Source: Pseudomonadota bacterium (lineage in GTDB: Bacteria; Pseudomonadota; Alphaproteobacteria; Acetobacterales; Acetobacteraceae). Taken from it: DNA of 64,000 nucleotides. The stretch is from assembly GCA_021809435.1 (NCBI GenBank), contig JAKBAD010000002.1, positions 324,042 to 388,041 on the forward strand, given 5' to 3'. Below the pieces are notes generated by a model. It made no database searches. It was not told the DNA's origin and saw nothing but the letters and a program-made list of their open reading frames with translations. Position 1 is the first letter of the stretch. The number at the start of each line of letters is the position of its first letter. Positions 34,589-42,307 of the stretch are shown here, one piece after another. A program made the translations under genes and the position numbers.

Positions 34589-36193
34589 TTATCTTATCAC
34601 CGGGACGTCAAGGAATGTGTGCTGGGGCGCGGGGCTGGGCACCGCCCATTCGAGGGTGGTGGCACCTTCGCCCCAGTAATTATCGGCCAGCACCTCCTTG
34701 GAGGTGAAAATGCGGTAGAGCACGTAGAAGAACACCAGCGTCGAGGCGCCTGAGATGAGCGCGCCCACGGAGGAGACATAGTTCCAGCCGGCGAAGGCAT
34801 CGGCATAGTCGGGGTAGCGGCGGGGCATGCCGGCGAGCCCCAGGAAATGCATGGGGAAAAAGGTGAGATTGACGCCGATGAAGAAGCTCCAGAAATGCAC
34901 CTTGCCCCAGAATTCGGGATATTGGTGGCCGGTCATCTTGCCGATCCAGTAATAAAACCCGGCGAAGATGGCGAAGGCCGCGCCCATGGACAGCACGTAG
35001 TGGAAATGGGCGATGAGGAAATAATCATTATGCAATTCCTGGTCGAGCGGGGCGTTGGCCAGCACCACGCCCGTGGCGCCGCCGATGACGAACAGGAAAA
35101 TGAAGCCGACCGCCCAGAGCATGGGGGTTTTGAACTCGATGGAGCCGCCCCACATGGTGGCGATCCAGGAGAACACCTTGATGCCGGTGGGCACCGCGAT
35201 GACCAGGGTCGCGACCTCGAAGTAAACGCGTGAGTCGGTGCTGATGGCCGAGACGAACATGTGATGCGCCCACACCACGAAGCCCACGAACCCGATGATG
35301 ACCATGGCGTAGGCCATGCCCAGATAGCCAAATACCGGTTTCTTGGAGAAGGTGGAGACCACATGGCTGATGATGCCAAAGGCCGGGAGGATCATGATGT
35401 ATACCTCGGGGTGGCCGAAGAACCAGAACAGGTGCTGGAACAGCACCGGGTCGCCGCCCCCCGAGGGCTCGAAGAAACTGGTGCCGAAATTACGGTCCAT
35501 GATGAGCATGGTGACCGCCCCCGCCAGCACCGGAATGGCCAGTACCAACAGGAACGCCGTGACCAGGATGGCCCAGCAAAAGAGCGGCATTTTATGCATG
35601 GTCATGCCGGGCGCGCGCATGTTGAGGATGGTGGCGATGAAATTGATGGCGCCCAGGAGCGAGGAGATGCCGACCAGATGGATGGAGAAGAGGGAAAAAT
35701 CGGTCGCCACGCCGGGGGAATATTGGGCGTTATCGAGGGGGGGATAGAGGGTCCAGCCGGCGCCGGTGCCAGTGCCCAGCAACAGGCCCAGCATGACGAA
35801 AATGAACCCGGCCACCAGGAACCAGAAGCTCATATTGTTGAGGCGCGGAAACGCCATGTCGGGGGCGCCGATCATCAGCGGCACGAACCAGTTGCCCATG
35901 CCGCCGATGAGGGCGGGCATGACGAACCAGAAGATCATGATCAGCCCGTGGGCGGTGATGATGGCGTTCCACTCGGCGCCCGAGGTGACGATGTGGTTGT
36001 GCGGATACATGAGCTGGAGGCGCATGATCATGGACAGCACGCCGCCGACCATGGCGCCGACAAAAGCCGCCACGATGTAGAGCGTGCCGATATCCTTATG
36101 GTTGGTGCTCATCAGCCAGCGCGAGGCGAAGCTCTGCTGGTGATGTTCATGGCCGCTGTGAGCGTGGAAATCGTCCTGCGTGGTGGTGGACAT
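34589..36193 (-). CDS. ctaD: Cytochrome c oxidase subunit I
   Basis: The 534-residue heme-copper oxidase core has twelve membrane helices. It shows the heme a ligand in [13 protein letters not shown] / [10 protein letters not shown], the CuB centre and cross-linked Tyr in [17 protein letters not shown], and the later ligands in HHMFV and [12 protein letters not shown]. The YPEXXX-type layout with HPEVY marks an A-type oxidase. It reduces O2 at the heme a3-CuB centre. A His-rich tail at the N terminus (HSGHEHHQQ) is cytoplasmic. Confidence 0.98.
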   Translation of the reverse strand: MSTTTQDDFHAHSGHEHHQQSFASRWLMSTNHKDIGTLYIVAAFVGAMVGGVLSMIMRLQLMYPHNHIVTSGAEWNAIITAHGLIMIFWFVMPALIGGMGNWFVPLMIGAPDMAFPRLNNMSFWFLVAGFIFVMLGLLLGTGTGAGWTLYPPLDNAQYSPGVATDFSLFSIHLVGISSLLGAINFIATILNMRAPGMTMHKMPLFCWAILVTAFLLVLAIPVLAGAVTMLIMDRNFGTSFFEPSGGGDPVLFQHLFWFFGHPEVYIMILPAFGIISHVVSTFSKKPVFGYLGMAYAMVIIGFVGFVVWAHHMFVSAISTDSRVYFEVATLVIAVPTGIKVFSWIATMWGGSIEFKTPMLWAVGFIFLFVIGGATGVVLANAPLDQELHNDYFLIAHFHYVLSMGAAFAIFAGFYYWIGKMTGHQYPEFWGKVHFWSFFIGVNLTFFPMHFLGLAGMPRRYPDYADAFAGWNYVSSVGALISGASTLVFFYVLYRIFTSKEVLADNYWGEGATTLEWAVPSPAPQHTFLDVPVIR

Positions 36194-36211
36194 GAGGGGC
36201 TCCTTCAGCGC

Positions 36212-37105
36212 TCAGTTCGCGGCATCGGCCAGTTTAAGGACTGGCTGGGACGTGGTGGCGGGGTTGGGGGCGGCGTTGTTGTCGGTGTAGGTGGCCAGCG
36301 CCTGCTTGGTCCAGGCCAGGTAATCGGCGAGCGGCACGGCCTTGATTTCGATGGGCATGGCATCGTGGCCGAGGCCGCAGATTTGGTTGCATTGGCCGAA
36401 ATAGGTGCCGGGCTTGGTGATGATGGTCCAGCTGGTGAGGGTGGTGCCGGGGATGGCGTATTTTTGCACCCCCAGCGAGGGCAGATAAAAGCCATGCAGC
36501 ACATCGCCCGAGGTGATGACGAACTTAATTTTCTCGCCCACCGGCAGAACCATCGGGTGATCGACCGAGAGGCGGCGGATCTCGCCGGGTTTGATCTGGT
36601 CGTCGGGGATCATGTAGCTGGTATAATCAAGCCCCGGCACGGAATTATAGCTGTATTCCCAGTACCATTGATGGCCGGTGACGGTGACGGTCATGTAGGG
36701 GTTGGAGGTATCGGCCTGGTAGAGGATCATTTTCACCGATGGCACGATGATGACCACCAGCAGCAAGCTGGGAATGGTGATCCAGAGAATTTCGATGAGG
36801 GTGTTGTGGGTGACCGTGCCGGGCACCGGGTTGGCGCGGGCATTGAAACGGATGAACACGTAAACCATGAGCGCGCCGACAAAGGCGACCACGCCGGTCA
36901 TGATCCAGAGCACATAGCGCATCAGCCAGTCGATCTGCGCCTCCATGGGAGAGCCGGGAACAGGCAGCCACATTTGCCACGCATGCGGCGCATTGACATA
37001 GGCGTTTGCCGCCGCGGTCGGGTCGGCGCTTTGCGCGGCCGCCGCGTGCGCGAACAGCAAGAGCAGCGACAGGCCAAAAAAAACCGATACGATTCCCCGC
37101 TTCAT
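36212..37105 (-). CDS. ctaC: Cytochrome c oxidase subunit II
   Basis: The 297-residue protein has a signal peptide, two membrane helices and a C-terminal cupredoxin domain. The CuA motif reads GQCNQICGLGHDAMPI with both cysteines, the His and Met present, but Asn-Gln in place of the usual Ser-Glu. The conserved aromatic electron-entry stretch appears as GHQWYWEYSY. Because CuA is kept, this is a cytochrome c oxidase, not a quinol oxidase. It heads the cox operon; its promoter should lie in 37106-37211, but I see no clear element there. Confidence 0.97.
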   Translation of the reverse strand: MKRGIVSVFFGLSLLLLFAHAAAAQSADPTAAANAYVNAPHAWQMWLPVPGSPMEAQIDWLMRYVLWIMTGVVAFVGALMVYVFIRFNARANPVPGTVTHNTLIEILWITIPSLLLVVIIVPSVKMILYQADTSNPYMTVTVTGHQWYWEYSYNSVPGLDYTSYMIPDDQIKPGEIRRLSVDHPMVLPVGEKIKFVITSGDVLHGFYLPSLGVQKYAIPGTTLTSWTIITKPGTYFGQCNQICGLGHDAMPIEIKAVPLADYLAWTKQALATYTDNNAAPNPATTSQPVLKLADAAN

Positions 37106-37211
37106 GGTTCTTGCGTCCCCAAGCTCACCGGGCCGTATGGTCAGCCCTTTTATGGTTCAAGTGATAGAGACCGAGTGGGGGAAATTCAAGCGCTGTCTGG
37201 CGGGCGGGGCG

Positions 37212-38357
37212 TTAAACCGGGATGAGCGCGCCGCCACGCCATTGCTGCAAGGCAACAAAGGCGCCGTTATTCTGGCCATGCAAATCAAAACTGACACCAA
37301 AGCCGTTGGCGAGCGCGCCCGTGGGCAGAGACAAAGCGCGCAAGGCGGACAGCAATTTGGTGGCGTCGCCGCCTTGCCTGGCCAGAGTTTCCAGCACCAG
37401 CCGGGCGCCGACATAGGCGGTCAGGCTATCGGCGGAACGTGGCGGCACGCCGTAGCGGGCGAGATAGGCATCATGCACCGCGGCCGAGGGACCGGATGCG
37501 GCATAGAAGGGGGCGCCGACATAGAATGTGCCATCGAACCCCGCGCCCAGGGCCTTGGCGGTGTCGCGCAGCCCGTAGCCGGAGCCGAAGCCGATGAGCG
37601 TGCCAGGCCGCCAGCCCTGCAATCCGGCGGCGATGTGCAGGCCGAGCACGCCATCGGGCCTGGCGGCATGAACCAGCACATCGACATTGGCGCGCATCAG
37701 GCGGCCGGCTTCATCGAACAGATCCGCCTGGTCTTCGGGGTAGCTGACGGCCAGTTGCACGGAAAGCTTGGCCGCCGCGAGCGAGGCCTGCAGGGCCTGG
37801 GCGAAGGCCAGACCATCGGCGCCGGTGTTGTAGAGCAGGCCGATGGTGCGCCCGGTATATTTGGCGGCCAGGGTGCGCGCCACCAGATCGGCCGCCATGG
37901 CGCTGGCCGGGCCGGTGCGGAGCAGGTCGTGAAACCCACGGGCGCAGATGCCATCGGCCATGGCGGTCAGCTCGATGAACGGCACCCCCGCGATCTCGGC
38001 CGCGGCGGAGGCGGGAAAGGACCACGCCGAGCTGGCGCTGCCCAGCACCAGCGCGGCGTGGGCATTGGCAACCAGCCCGTTGACGGCCGCCCCGGCCTGG
38101 GCGGCGCCGGGGGCATCGGCCAGGGCCAGGGATAGTGGCTGCCCGCCAATGCCGCCCGCCTGATTGACCGCCGCCGCCGCCAGCTCGATGCCGCGCTGAA
38201 CCTCGTTGCCTTGCAGGGCCGACATGCCCGAGAGCGGCAGAACCACGCCACAGGTGATTGACGCCGGCTGGGGGGGCGGCGCACCGTCGGCCAGGGCGCG
38301 CGCGGGCACGGCCAGCAGGGCGGCGGAACTGAGCAGGGTGCGGCGGGTCAAGCGCAT
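37212..38357 (-). CDS. Branched-chain amino acid-type periplasmic binding protein
   Basis: The longest frame reaches to 39443, but that part overlaps the quinone oxidoreductase on the other strand. ATG 38357 gives 381 residues with a twin-arginine-type leader (MRLTRRTLLSSAALLAVPARALA). The mature protein has VVLPLSGMSALQGNEVQRGIELAAAAVNQAGGIGG (split over residues about 37-71) and is the LivJ-like ABC substrate-binding fold. No permease or ATPase genes are adjacent, so it is an orphan. It could bind amino acids, amides or aromatic acids. It is divergent from the oxidoreductase by 72 bp. Confidence 0.87.
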   Translation of the reverse strand: MRLTRRTLLSSAALLAVPARALADGAPPPQPASITCGVVLPLSGMSALQGNEVQRGIELAAAAVNQAGGIGGQPLSLALADAPGAAQAGAAVNGLVANAHAALVLGSASSAWSFPASAAAEIAGVPFIELTAMADGICARGFHDLLRTGPASAMAADLVARTLAAKYTGRTIGLLYNTGADGLAFAQALQASLAAAKLSVQLAVSYPEDQADLFDEAGRLMRANVDVLVHAARPDGVLGLHIAAGLQGWRPGTLIGFGSGYGLRDTAKALGAGFDGTFYVGAPFYAASGPSAAVHDAYLARYGVPPRSADSLTAYVGARLVLETLARQGGDATKLLSALRALSLPTGALANGFGVSFDLHGQNNGAFVALQQWRGGALIPV

Positions 38358-38429
38358 GTGCCTCACTCGCATTCCCGCCCTTCCAGAGCAAGGGTTGACG
38401 CGCGCGCCCGGGCGGCGCGCTATAGGCGC

Positions 38430-39431
38430 ATGATATTGCCCGACACCATGCGCTATGTGAGCGCCCCCACCGCCGGCGGCCCCGACGTCATGCAGATCGC
38501 GACCGGCCCGCTGCCGACACTTCGCGATGATGAGATTTTGATCAAGGTGCAGTATGCCGGGGTGAACCGGCCCGATGTGCAACAGCGCAAGGGGCTGTAT
38601 CCGCCGCCGCCCGGCGCCAGCCCGGTGATGGGGCTGGAGGTGGCCGGTGAGGTGGTGGCGCTGGGCGCCCAGGCCTCGGGGTTCTTTCCCGGCCATAAGG
38701 TGACGGCGCTGTGCAATGGCGGCGGGTACGCTGACTATGTGGCGGTGCCAGCCGCCCAGTGCCTGCACTGGCCAGAAGGATATGACGCGCGGCAGGCGGC
38801 GGCGCTTCCGGAGAATTTTTTCACCGTCTGGGCCAATGTGTTCGAGCTTGGACAACTCAAGCCCGGCGAGAGCCTGCTGGTGCATGGCGGTACATCGGGC
38901 ATCGGGCTGACCGCCATACAGCTCGCCCGCGCCTTTGACTGCCGGGTATTCGCGACCGCCGGCTCGGACGAGAAATGCCGGTTTCTGGAGCAATATGGCG
39001 TCACCGCCATTAATTATAAGACGCAGGACTTCGCCGCCATTATCGCCGAGCAGACCGAGGGGCGCGGGGTGAATGTGATTTTGGACATGGTGGGCGGACC
39101 TTATGCCGCGCGCAACCTGAAAACCCTGGCCAAGGGCGGGCGGCTGGTGATGGTGGGGGTGATGGAAGGCGCCAAGGCCGATGGCTTTGATTTGCGGCTG
39201 GTGATGGTGAAGAACCTGACCGTCACCGGCTCGACCATGCGCCCGCGCAGCACGGCCGAGAAGGGCGCGCTGGCCCAGGCGCTGAAGCACAAGGTTTGGC
39301 CGTTGCTGGGGGCGCGCAAGGTTGAGCCGGTGATTGACAAGGTGTTTGAGCTTGAGGACGTGGCGGCCGCCCACGCGCTGATGGAGGCCAGCACCCATAT
39401 CGGCAAGATTTTGCTGCATGTGGGCGGTTGA
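38430..39431 (+). CDS. NAD(P)H-quinone oxidoreductase, MDR family
   Basis: The 333-residue protein has the zinc-less medium-chain dehydrogenase pattern of quinone oxidoreductases: VQYAGVNRPDVQQRKGLYPPPPGAS (split, residues about 33-57), GYADYVAVPA, and the nucleotide-binding LLVHGGTSGIGLTAIQLA. I start at ATG 38430; ATG 38448 is possible, and the 38358 extension is Arg/Ser-rich and unlikely. It resembles PIG3/TP53I3-type enzymes that reduce quinones with NADPH. A lipoprotein gene follows 52 bp later. Confidence 0.92.
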   Translation: MILPDTMRYVSAPTAGGPDVMQIATGPLPTLRDDEILIKVQYAGVNRPDVQQRKGLYPPPPGASPVMGLEVAGEVVALGAQASGFFPGHKVTALCNGGGYADYVAVPAAQCLHWPEGYDARQAAALPENFFTVWANVFELGQLKPGESLLVHGGTSGIGLTAIQLARAFDCRVFATAGSDEKCRFLEQYGVTAINYKTQDFAAIIAEQTEGRGVNVILDMVGGPYAARNLKTLAKGGRLVMVGVMEGAKADGFDLRLVMVKNLTVTGSTMRPRSTAEKGALAQALKHKVWPLLGARKVEPVIDKVFELEDVAAAHALMEASTHIGKILLHVGG

Positions 39432-39483
39432 GTTTTTTGCCAAACCGCCTATGGCACGCGCACCGATGACCGGGAGCTTTGAG

Positions 39484-39816
39484 ATGACGCGGATTCTTGT
39501 TCTGGGCGCTGTGGCCGCCTTGTGCCTGAGCGGGTGCGCCTCGGCGCCGCAAAGCCAGGCCGACCAGGCCGAGGCCGCGGCCTGTACCAGCCAGGCCGAT
39601 GCGGCTTATCAGCAGCACACGCTGAACCTGGAGGCGCGCACCGCCCAGAATGGGTTGCGCTACGGCGCGCCCACCCAGCTATTTGCCGGCGAGCAGATGG
39701 GCGCCATGAACGCGCGCGACAACCAGATTGCGAATTGCGAGCAGACCGGCAACAATAACGGCCAGCCCGAAGTGAACGGCGTGCCGGTGGTGACCCCGCA
39801 TATTGTTGGCAACTGA
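39484..39816 (+). CDS. Small lipoprotein
   Basis: From ATG 39484 (GGGAG upstream) the product is 110 residues. Its leader MTRILVLGAVAALCLSGCAS contains a lipobox (LSGC), so the mature protein starts at Cys 18 and is lipid-anchored. The rest is Gln- and Ala-rich and has two more cysteines (ACTSQ and NCEQTG). No domain is recognised. A RidA-like gene follows 31 bp later on the same strand. Confidence 0.8.
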   Translation: MTRILVLGAVAALCLSGCASAPQSQADQAEAAACTSQADAAYQQHTLNLEARTAQNGLRYGAPTQLFAGEQMGAMNARDNQIANCEQTGNNNGQPEVNGVPVVTPHIVGN

Positions 39817-39847
39817 CCACCCTTCTTTCAAACCACGGAGCTTTTTC

Positions 39848-40198
39848 ATGAGCCGCATCATTCGCACCGAGGCTTCGGCCATTCTCTCAAAGGCCGTTGA
39901 GTATCACGGCTTTGTTTACACCATGGGCGTGGTCGCCACGAACCCCGATGCCGACATCACCGCGCAGACCAAGGATGTGCTGGCGCAGATTGACGCCCTG
40001 CTGGAATTGCATGGCACGGACAATACGCGCTTGCTGCAGGCGCATATCTGGCTGAAAGATATTGCAGACCGCGCGGCCATGAATGAAGTATGGACCGCCT
40101 GGCTGCCCGAAGGCGCCGCGCCCGCCCGCGCCTGTGTGCAGGCCGTGCTTGCCGACCCGCGCTATCTGGTTGAGATCATGATCACCGCCTGCCGCTGA
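39848..40198 (+). CDS. RidA-family imine/enamine deaminase-like protein
   Basis: The 116-residue protein starts at ATG 39848 after ACGGAGC. It has the YjgF/RidA fold pattern: VEYHGFVYTMGVVATN, TKDVLAQIDALLELHGTDN, and the catalytic-site arginine in PARACVQAVLADPRYLVEIMI. RidA proteins hydrolyse reactive enamines and imines formed by PLP enzymes. The Arg is conserved, but the substrate is not known. Confidence 0.93.
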   Translation: MSRIIRTEASAILSKAVEYHGFVYTMGVVATNPDADITAQTKDVLAQIDALLELHGTDNTRLLQAHIWLKDIADRAAMNEVWTAWLPEGAAPARACVQAVLADPRYLVEIMITACR

Positions 40199-40237
40199 AT
40201 AGCGGATGTAATTGATTTTCAATTGAAAAATTAACAA

Positions 40238-40269
40238 GCCACGGCCCGGAGGCGACTCCGGGCCGTGGC
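40238..40269. terminator. Strong hairpin after the RidA-like gene
   Basis: The stem gccacggcccgga (40238-40250) / tccgggccgtggc (40257-40269) follows 40 bases after the stop. It lacks a T-run, so it may be a weak terminator or an RNA end-stabiliser. Confidence 0.65.
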
Positions 40270-40315
40270 GATTCTGAAGACCAGCTTGCAGATTGGGACG
40301 GCGATGTTACAGGTA

Positions 40316-40427
40316 AAGACAATAGGAAATTTGTCTTAACCGCCTCGCCTCGAGCTGGGAAATTTCACAGAAAACCTGCGGCTGTGGCATTTTTGTCGCA
40401 CCTATGTATTGCGCAAACCGCAATACA
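40316..40427. promoter_or_regulatory. Two inverted repeats upstream of the CHAP gene
   Basis: The leader region of the CHAP-domain gene holds two small inverted repeats: aagacaa (40316-40322) / ttgtctt (40331-40337), and a perfect 9-bp repeat tgtattgcg (40405-40413) / cgcaataca (40419-40427) with loop caaac. Either could be an operator or an RNA hairpin. The second is 57 bases before the ATG. Confidence 0.4.
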
Positions 40428-40483
40428 CCCTTAGCGATGTGACATGTCGTTGTGGCTTTTTGGTAATCTTTGCAGGGCTAGAA

Positions 40484-41305
40484 ATGGACGCTGATACGCC
40501 GAAAAACTGGTGCAAGGCCCTGGGCTTGATGCTGCTTGCGGGCGCCTCGCTGGTCATGGCGCAGCCGGCGGAAGCCCATATCGTTCATCACTACGCCCCG
40601 ACCATTCACCACCACGCTCTGGCTGTGCGCACCAGCAGCCACAAACCCTATATCCACAAAGCCTACACTCACGAAGTCCGCCATACTCATGATGTCCGGT
40701 ATGTGCATCACGTGAGCCATCCTCTGCGCGAGCGCCGTGAGGAAGTGGCCCATGTCTCGGCGCATTCAACGGCACGTGAGGCGGAGCGCCATTACGTTCA
40801 CCATTATGTGCGTACCGCGCATTATCGCCATTCCGGCCTGCAATGCGTGCCTTATGCGCGTGAGGTTTCACACATCGCGCTGACGGGCGATGCTTATTTG
40901 TGGTGGGCCGAGGCCGCTGGCCGCTATGCGCGCGGCAGCACGCCCGCGGAAGGCGCGGTGCTGAATTTCCGTCCCATCGGCCGTATGCCGCTTGGCCATG
41001 TGGCGGTGGTGACCGGCATTATCAACAGCCGCACCATTCTGGTGACCCAGGCCAACTGGGTGCGTGGCACCATTACCAATGATGTCACGGTGCAAGACGT
41101 TTCGCCCAATAATGACTGGTCGCAGGTCGAGGTTGAGCTGGGTGATTCCAGCAGCTGGGGGGCGGCTTATCCGACCTACGGCTTTATCTATGACCGCCCC
41201 GATACCGGCACGGTGATTGCCGCCAACGGGCAGGGCGGCGAAGTGGCCGAAGCCCCGACCGTTGCCCCCGTGGCGACCCAGGCCCCCAACCGCAACCTGC
41301 AATAA
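40484..41305 (+). CDS. Exported histidine-rich CHAP-domain protein
   Basis: From ATG 40484 the product is 273 residues with a leader ending near QPAEA. The next 85 residues contain about 21 histidines in clusters such as HIVHHY, IHHHAL, RHTHD and YVHHYV. A CHAP domain follows, with the catalytic Cys in LQCVPYAREVS and His in PLGHVAVVTG, as in NlpC/P60-like amidases that cut cell-wall peptides. The tail is Ala/Pro-rich. A TTG start at 40409 is in frame but has no ribosome site. It probably acts in the periplasm on peptidoglycan; the His cluster may bind metal. Confidence 0.85.
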   Translation: MDADTPKNWCKALGLMLLAGASLVMAQPAEAHIVHHYAPTIHHHALAVRTSSHKPYIHKAYTHEVRHTHDVRYVHHVSHPLRERREEVAHVSAHSTAREAERHYVHHYVRTAHYRHSGLQCVPYAREVSHIALTGDAYLWWAEAAGRYARGSTPAEGAVLNFRPIGRMPLGHVAVVTGIINSRTILVTQANWVRGTITNDVTVQDVSPNNDWSQVEVELGDSSSWGAAYPTYGFIYDRPDTGTVIAANGQGGEVAEAPTVAPVATQAPNRNLQ

Positions 41306-41323
41306 ACTTCCCGCCCGCTGATT

Positions 41324-41354
41324 GCCCCCTCGCGTTTACGAGAGGGGCTTATTT
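41324..41354 (+). terminator. Terminator after the CHAP gene
   Basis: The stem gccccctcg / cgag-a-ggggc (41324-41348, one bulged A) is followed by ttatttt. Confidence 0.7.
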
Positions 41355-41686
41355 TGGCAGGTCAGATGGGCGAATCATGGTAATCGCGCGCGGGGCGGCT
41401 TCGGGCGCCGTCATGGTGCTGTGCGAGACGGTTATCCCCCGGCCAAATGCCTCCCGGCATTCAGAGATTTTGGATATCGGCGCAGCCTGAGCCTGGCTGG
41501 GGCTGAAGGAGATATTGTCCGAGAGCCGCTGCCTGATCTTGGCCCGATTGGGCTTGAGCTTGACAGATATCAAGGCGTGGCGGGATTTCGGGTTGCTAAA
41601 ATCTCCTCCGACTGGATGCGGGCGACAGCCCCGATCGCGTTGGGGATGCGCCTGCCCGCCAGCCTTCAAACCGGGTGGAGCAGATG
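41355..41686. other. Intergenic stretch with no convincing gene
   Basis: About 330 bases separate the CHAP-gene terminator from the Hsp20 gene. Short frames exist on both strands, but none has a ribosome site, good codon use or a recognisable motif. The stretch probably holds the hsp20 promoter and leader. I looked for a ROSE-type thermometer and did not find the expected UUGCU pairing at the ribosome site. It may also contain decayed coding sequence. Confidence 0.4.
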
Positions 41687-42232
41687 ATGGCCAACATGAA
41701 AAAGACCGAGACCAAAAAAATGGCCGGGATAAAGACCGAGGCCAAAACCCAAATAAGCGCGCCTCATGCCGCCGGGGCGGTGGCGGCGCCATGGCAATCC
41801 TTTCGTACTGAGTTGGACAGGCTGTTCGAGCAGTTCAACCAGCCGCTTTTATGGCCAGGCTTTGGGCTGGCCTTGCCGGCCGAGGGCGTGAAACTGCCGA
41901 CCGTCGATATGGTTGAGGATGAGAAGGCCTTCACGCTGAGCGCCGAATTGCCGGGGCTGGAAGCCAAGGATGTGGAGGTGACGCTGGACGGGCGCACGCT
42001 GGTTATCAAAGGTGAAAAACACCAGGACAAGACGACCAGGGACAAGAATTACCACCTGACCGAACGCAGTTATGGCGCGTTTGAGCGAAATTTTTATCTG
42101 CCCGAGGGGGTGGATGCCGGCGCGATCAGCGCCAATGTGGATAAAGGCGTGTTGACTGTGATCTTGCCGAAACTGGCCAAGCCCCCGGCCGGGACCAGGA
42201 AGATCGAGGTGAAGCCTAGTGTCGGATTCTGA
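41687..42232 (+). CDS. Hsp20/alpha-crystallin small heat-shock protein
   Basis: The 181-residue protein starts at ATG 41687 (41684 is the neighbour alternative) behind GGTGGAG. It has an N-terminal region with ELDRLFEQFNQPLLWPGFG. The alpha-crystallin domain follows: VDMVEDEKAFTLSAELPGLEAKDVEVTLDGRTLVIKGEK (split, about residues 83-121), SYGAFERNFYLPEGVD and the conserved GVLTVILPK. It binds unfolding proteins as an ATP-independent oligomeric chaperone. Its stop codon lies inside a perfect hairpin. Confidence 0.93.
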   Translation: MANMKKTETKKMAGIKTEAKTQISAPHAAGAVAAPWQSFRTELDRLFEQFNQPLLWPGFGLALPAEGVKLPTVDMVEDEKAFTLSAELPGLEAKDVEVTLDGRTLVIKGEKHQDKTTRDKNYHLTERSYGAFERNFYLPEGVDAGAISANVDKGVLTVILPKLAKPPAGTRKIEVKPSVGF

Positions 42233-42253
42233 AATCCGTTGGATTTCAGAATC
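42225..42253. repeat. Perfect hairpin containing the hsp20 stop codon
   Basis: A 13-bp perfect stem, gattctgaaatcc (42225-42237) / ggatttcagaatc (42241-42253) with loop gtt, begins within the last codons of hsp20, and the TGA stop at 42230-42232 is in the left arm. There is no T-run after it. Confidence 0.6.
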
Positions 42254-42307
42254 ATAGTGGATATTTGGAAAATCAGTAAGCTATCAATAAATGAGAAGCC
42301 GATGTGA

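Noticed and set aside
35261-37225. 654-residue plus-strand frame across coxA and coxB
   Set aside because: Antisense shadow of membrane protein genes with His/Asp/Gly-rich nonsense sequence; coxA and coxB are unmistakable on the other strand.
38358-39443. Minus-strand extension of the binding-protein frame
   Set aside because: It runs through the quinone oxidoreductase on the other strand, and the signal peptide at 38357 gives a clear start.
41322-41687. Short frames on both strands between the CHAP and hsp20 genes
   Set aside because: No ribosome site or recognisable motif; composition is Arg/Gly-rich or otherwise uninformative. Described instead as an anonymous stretch.
41560-41690. ROSE-type RNA thermometer before hsp20
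   Set aside because: The expected UUGCU pairing with the ribosome site is absent in the bases upstream of the start.
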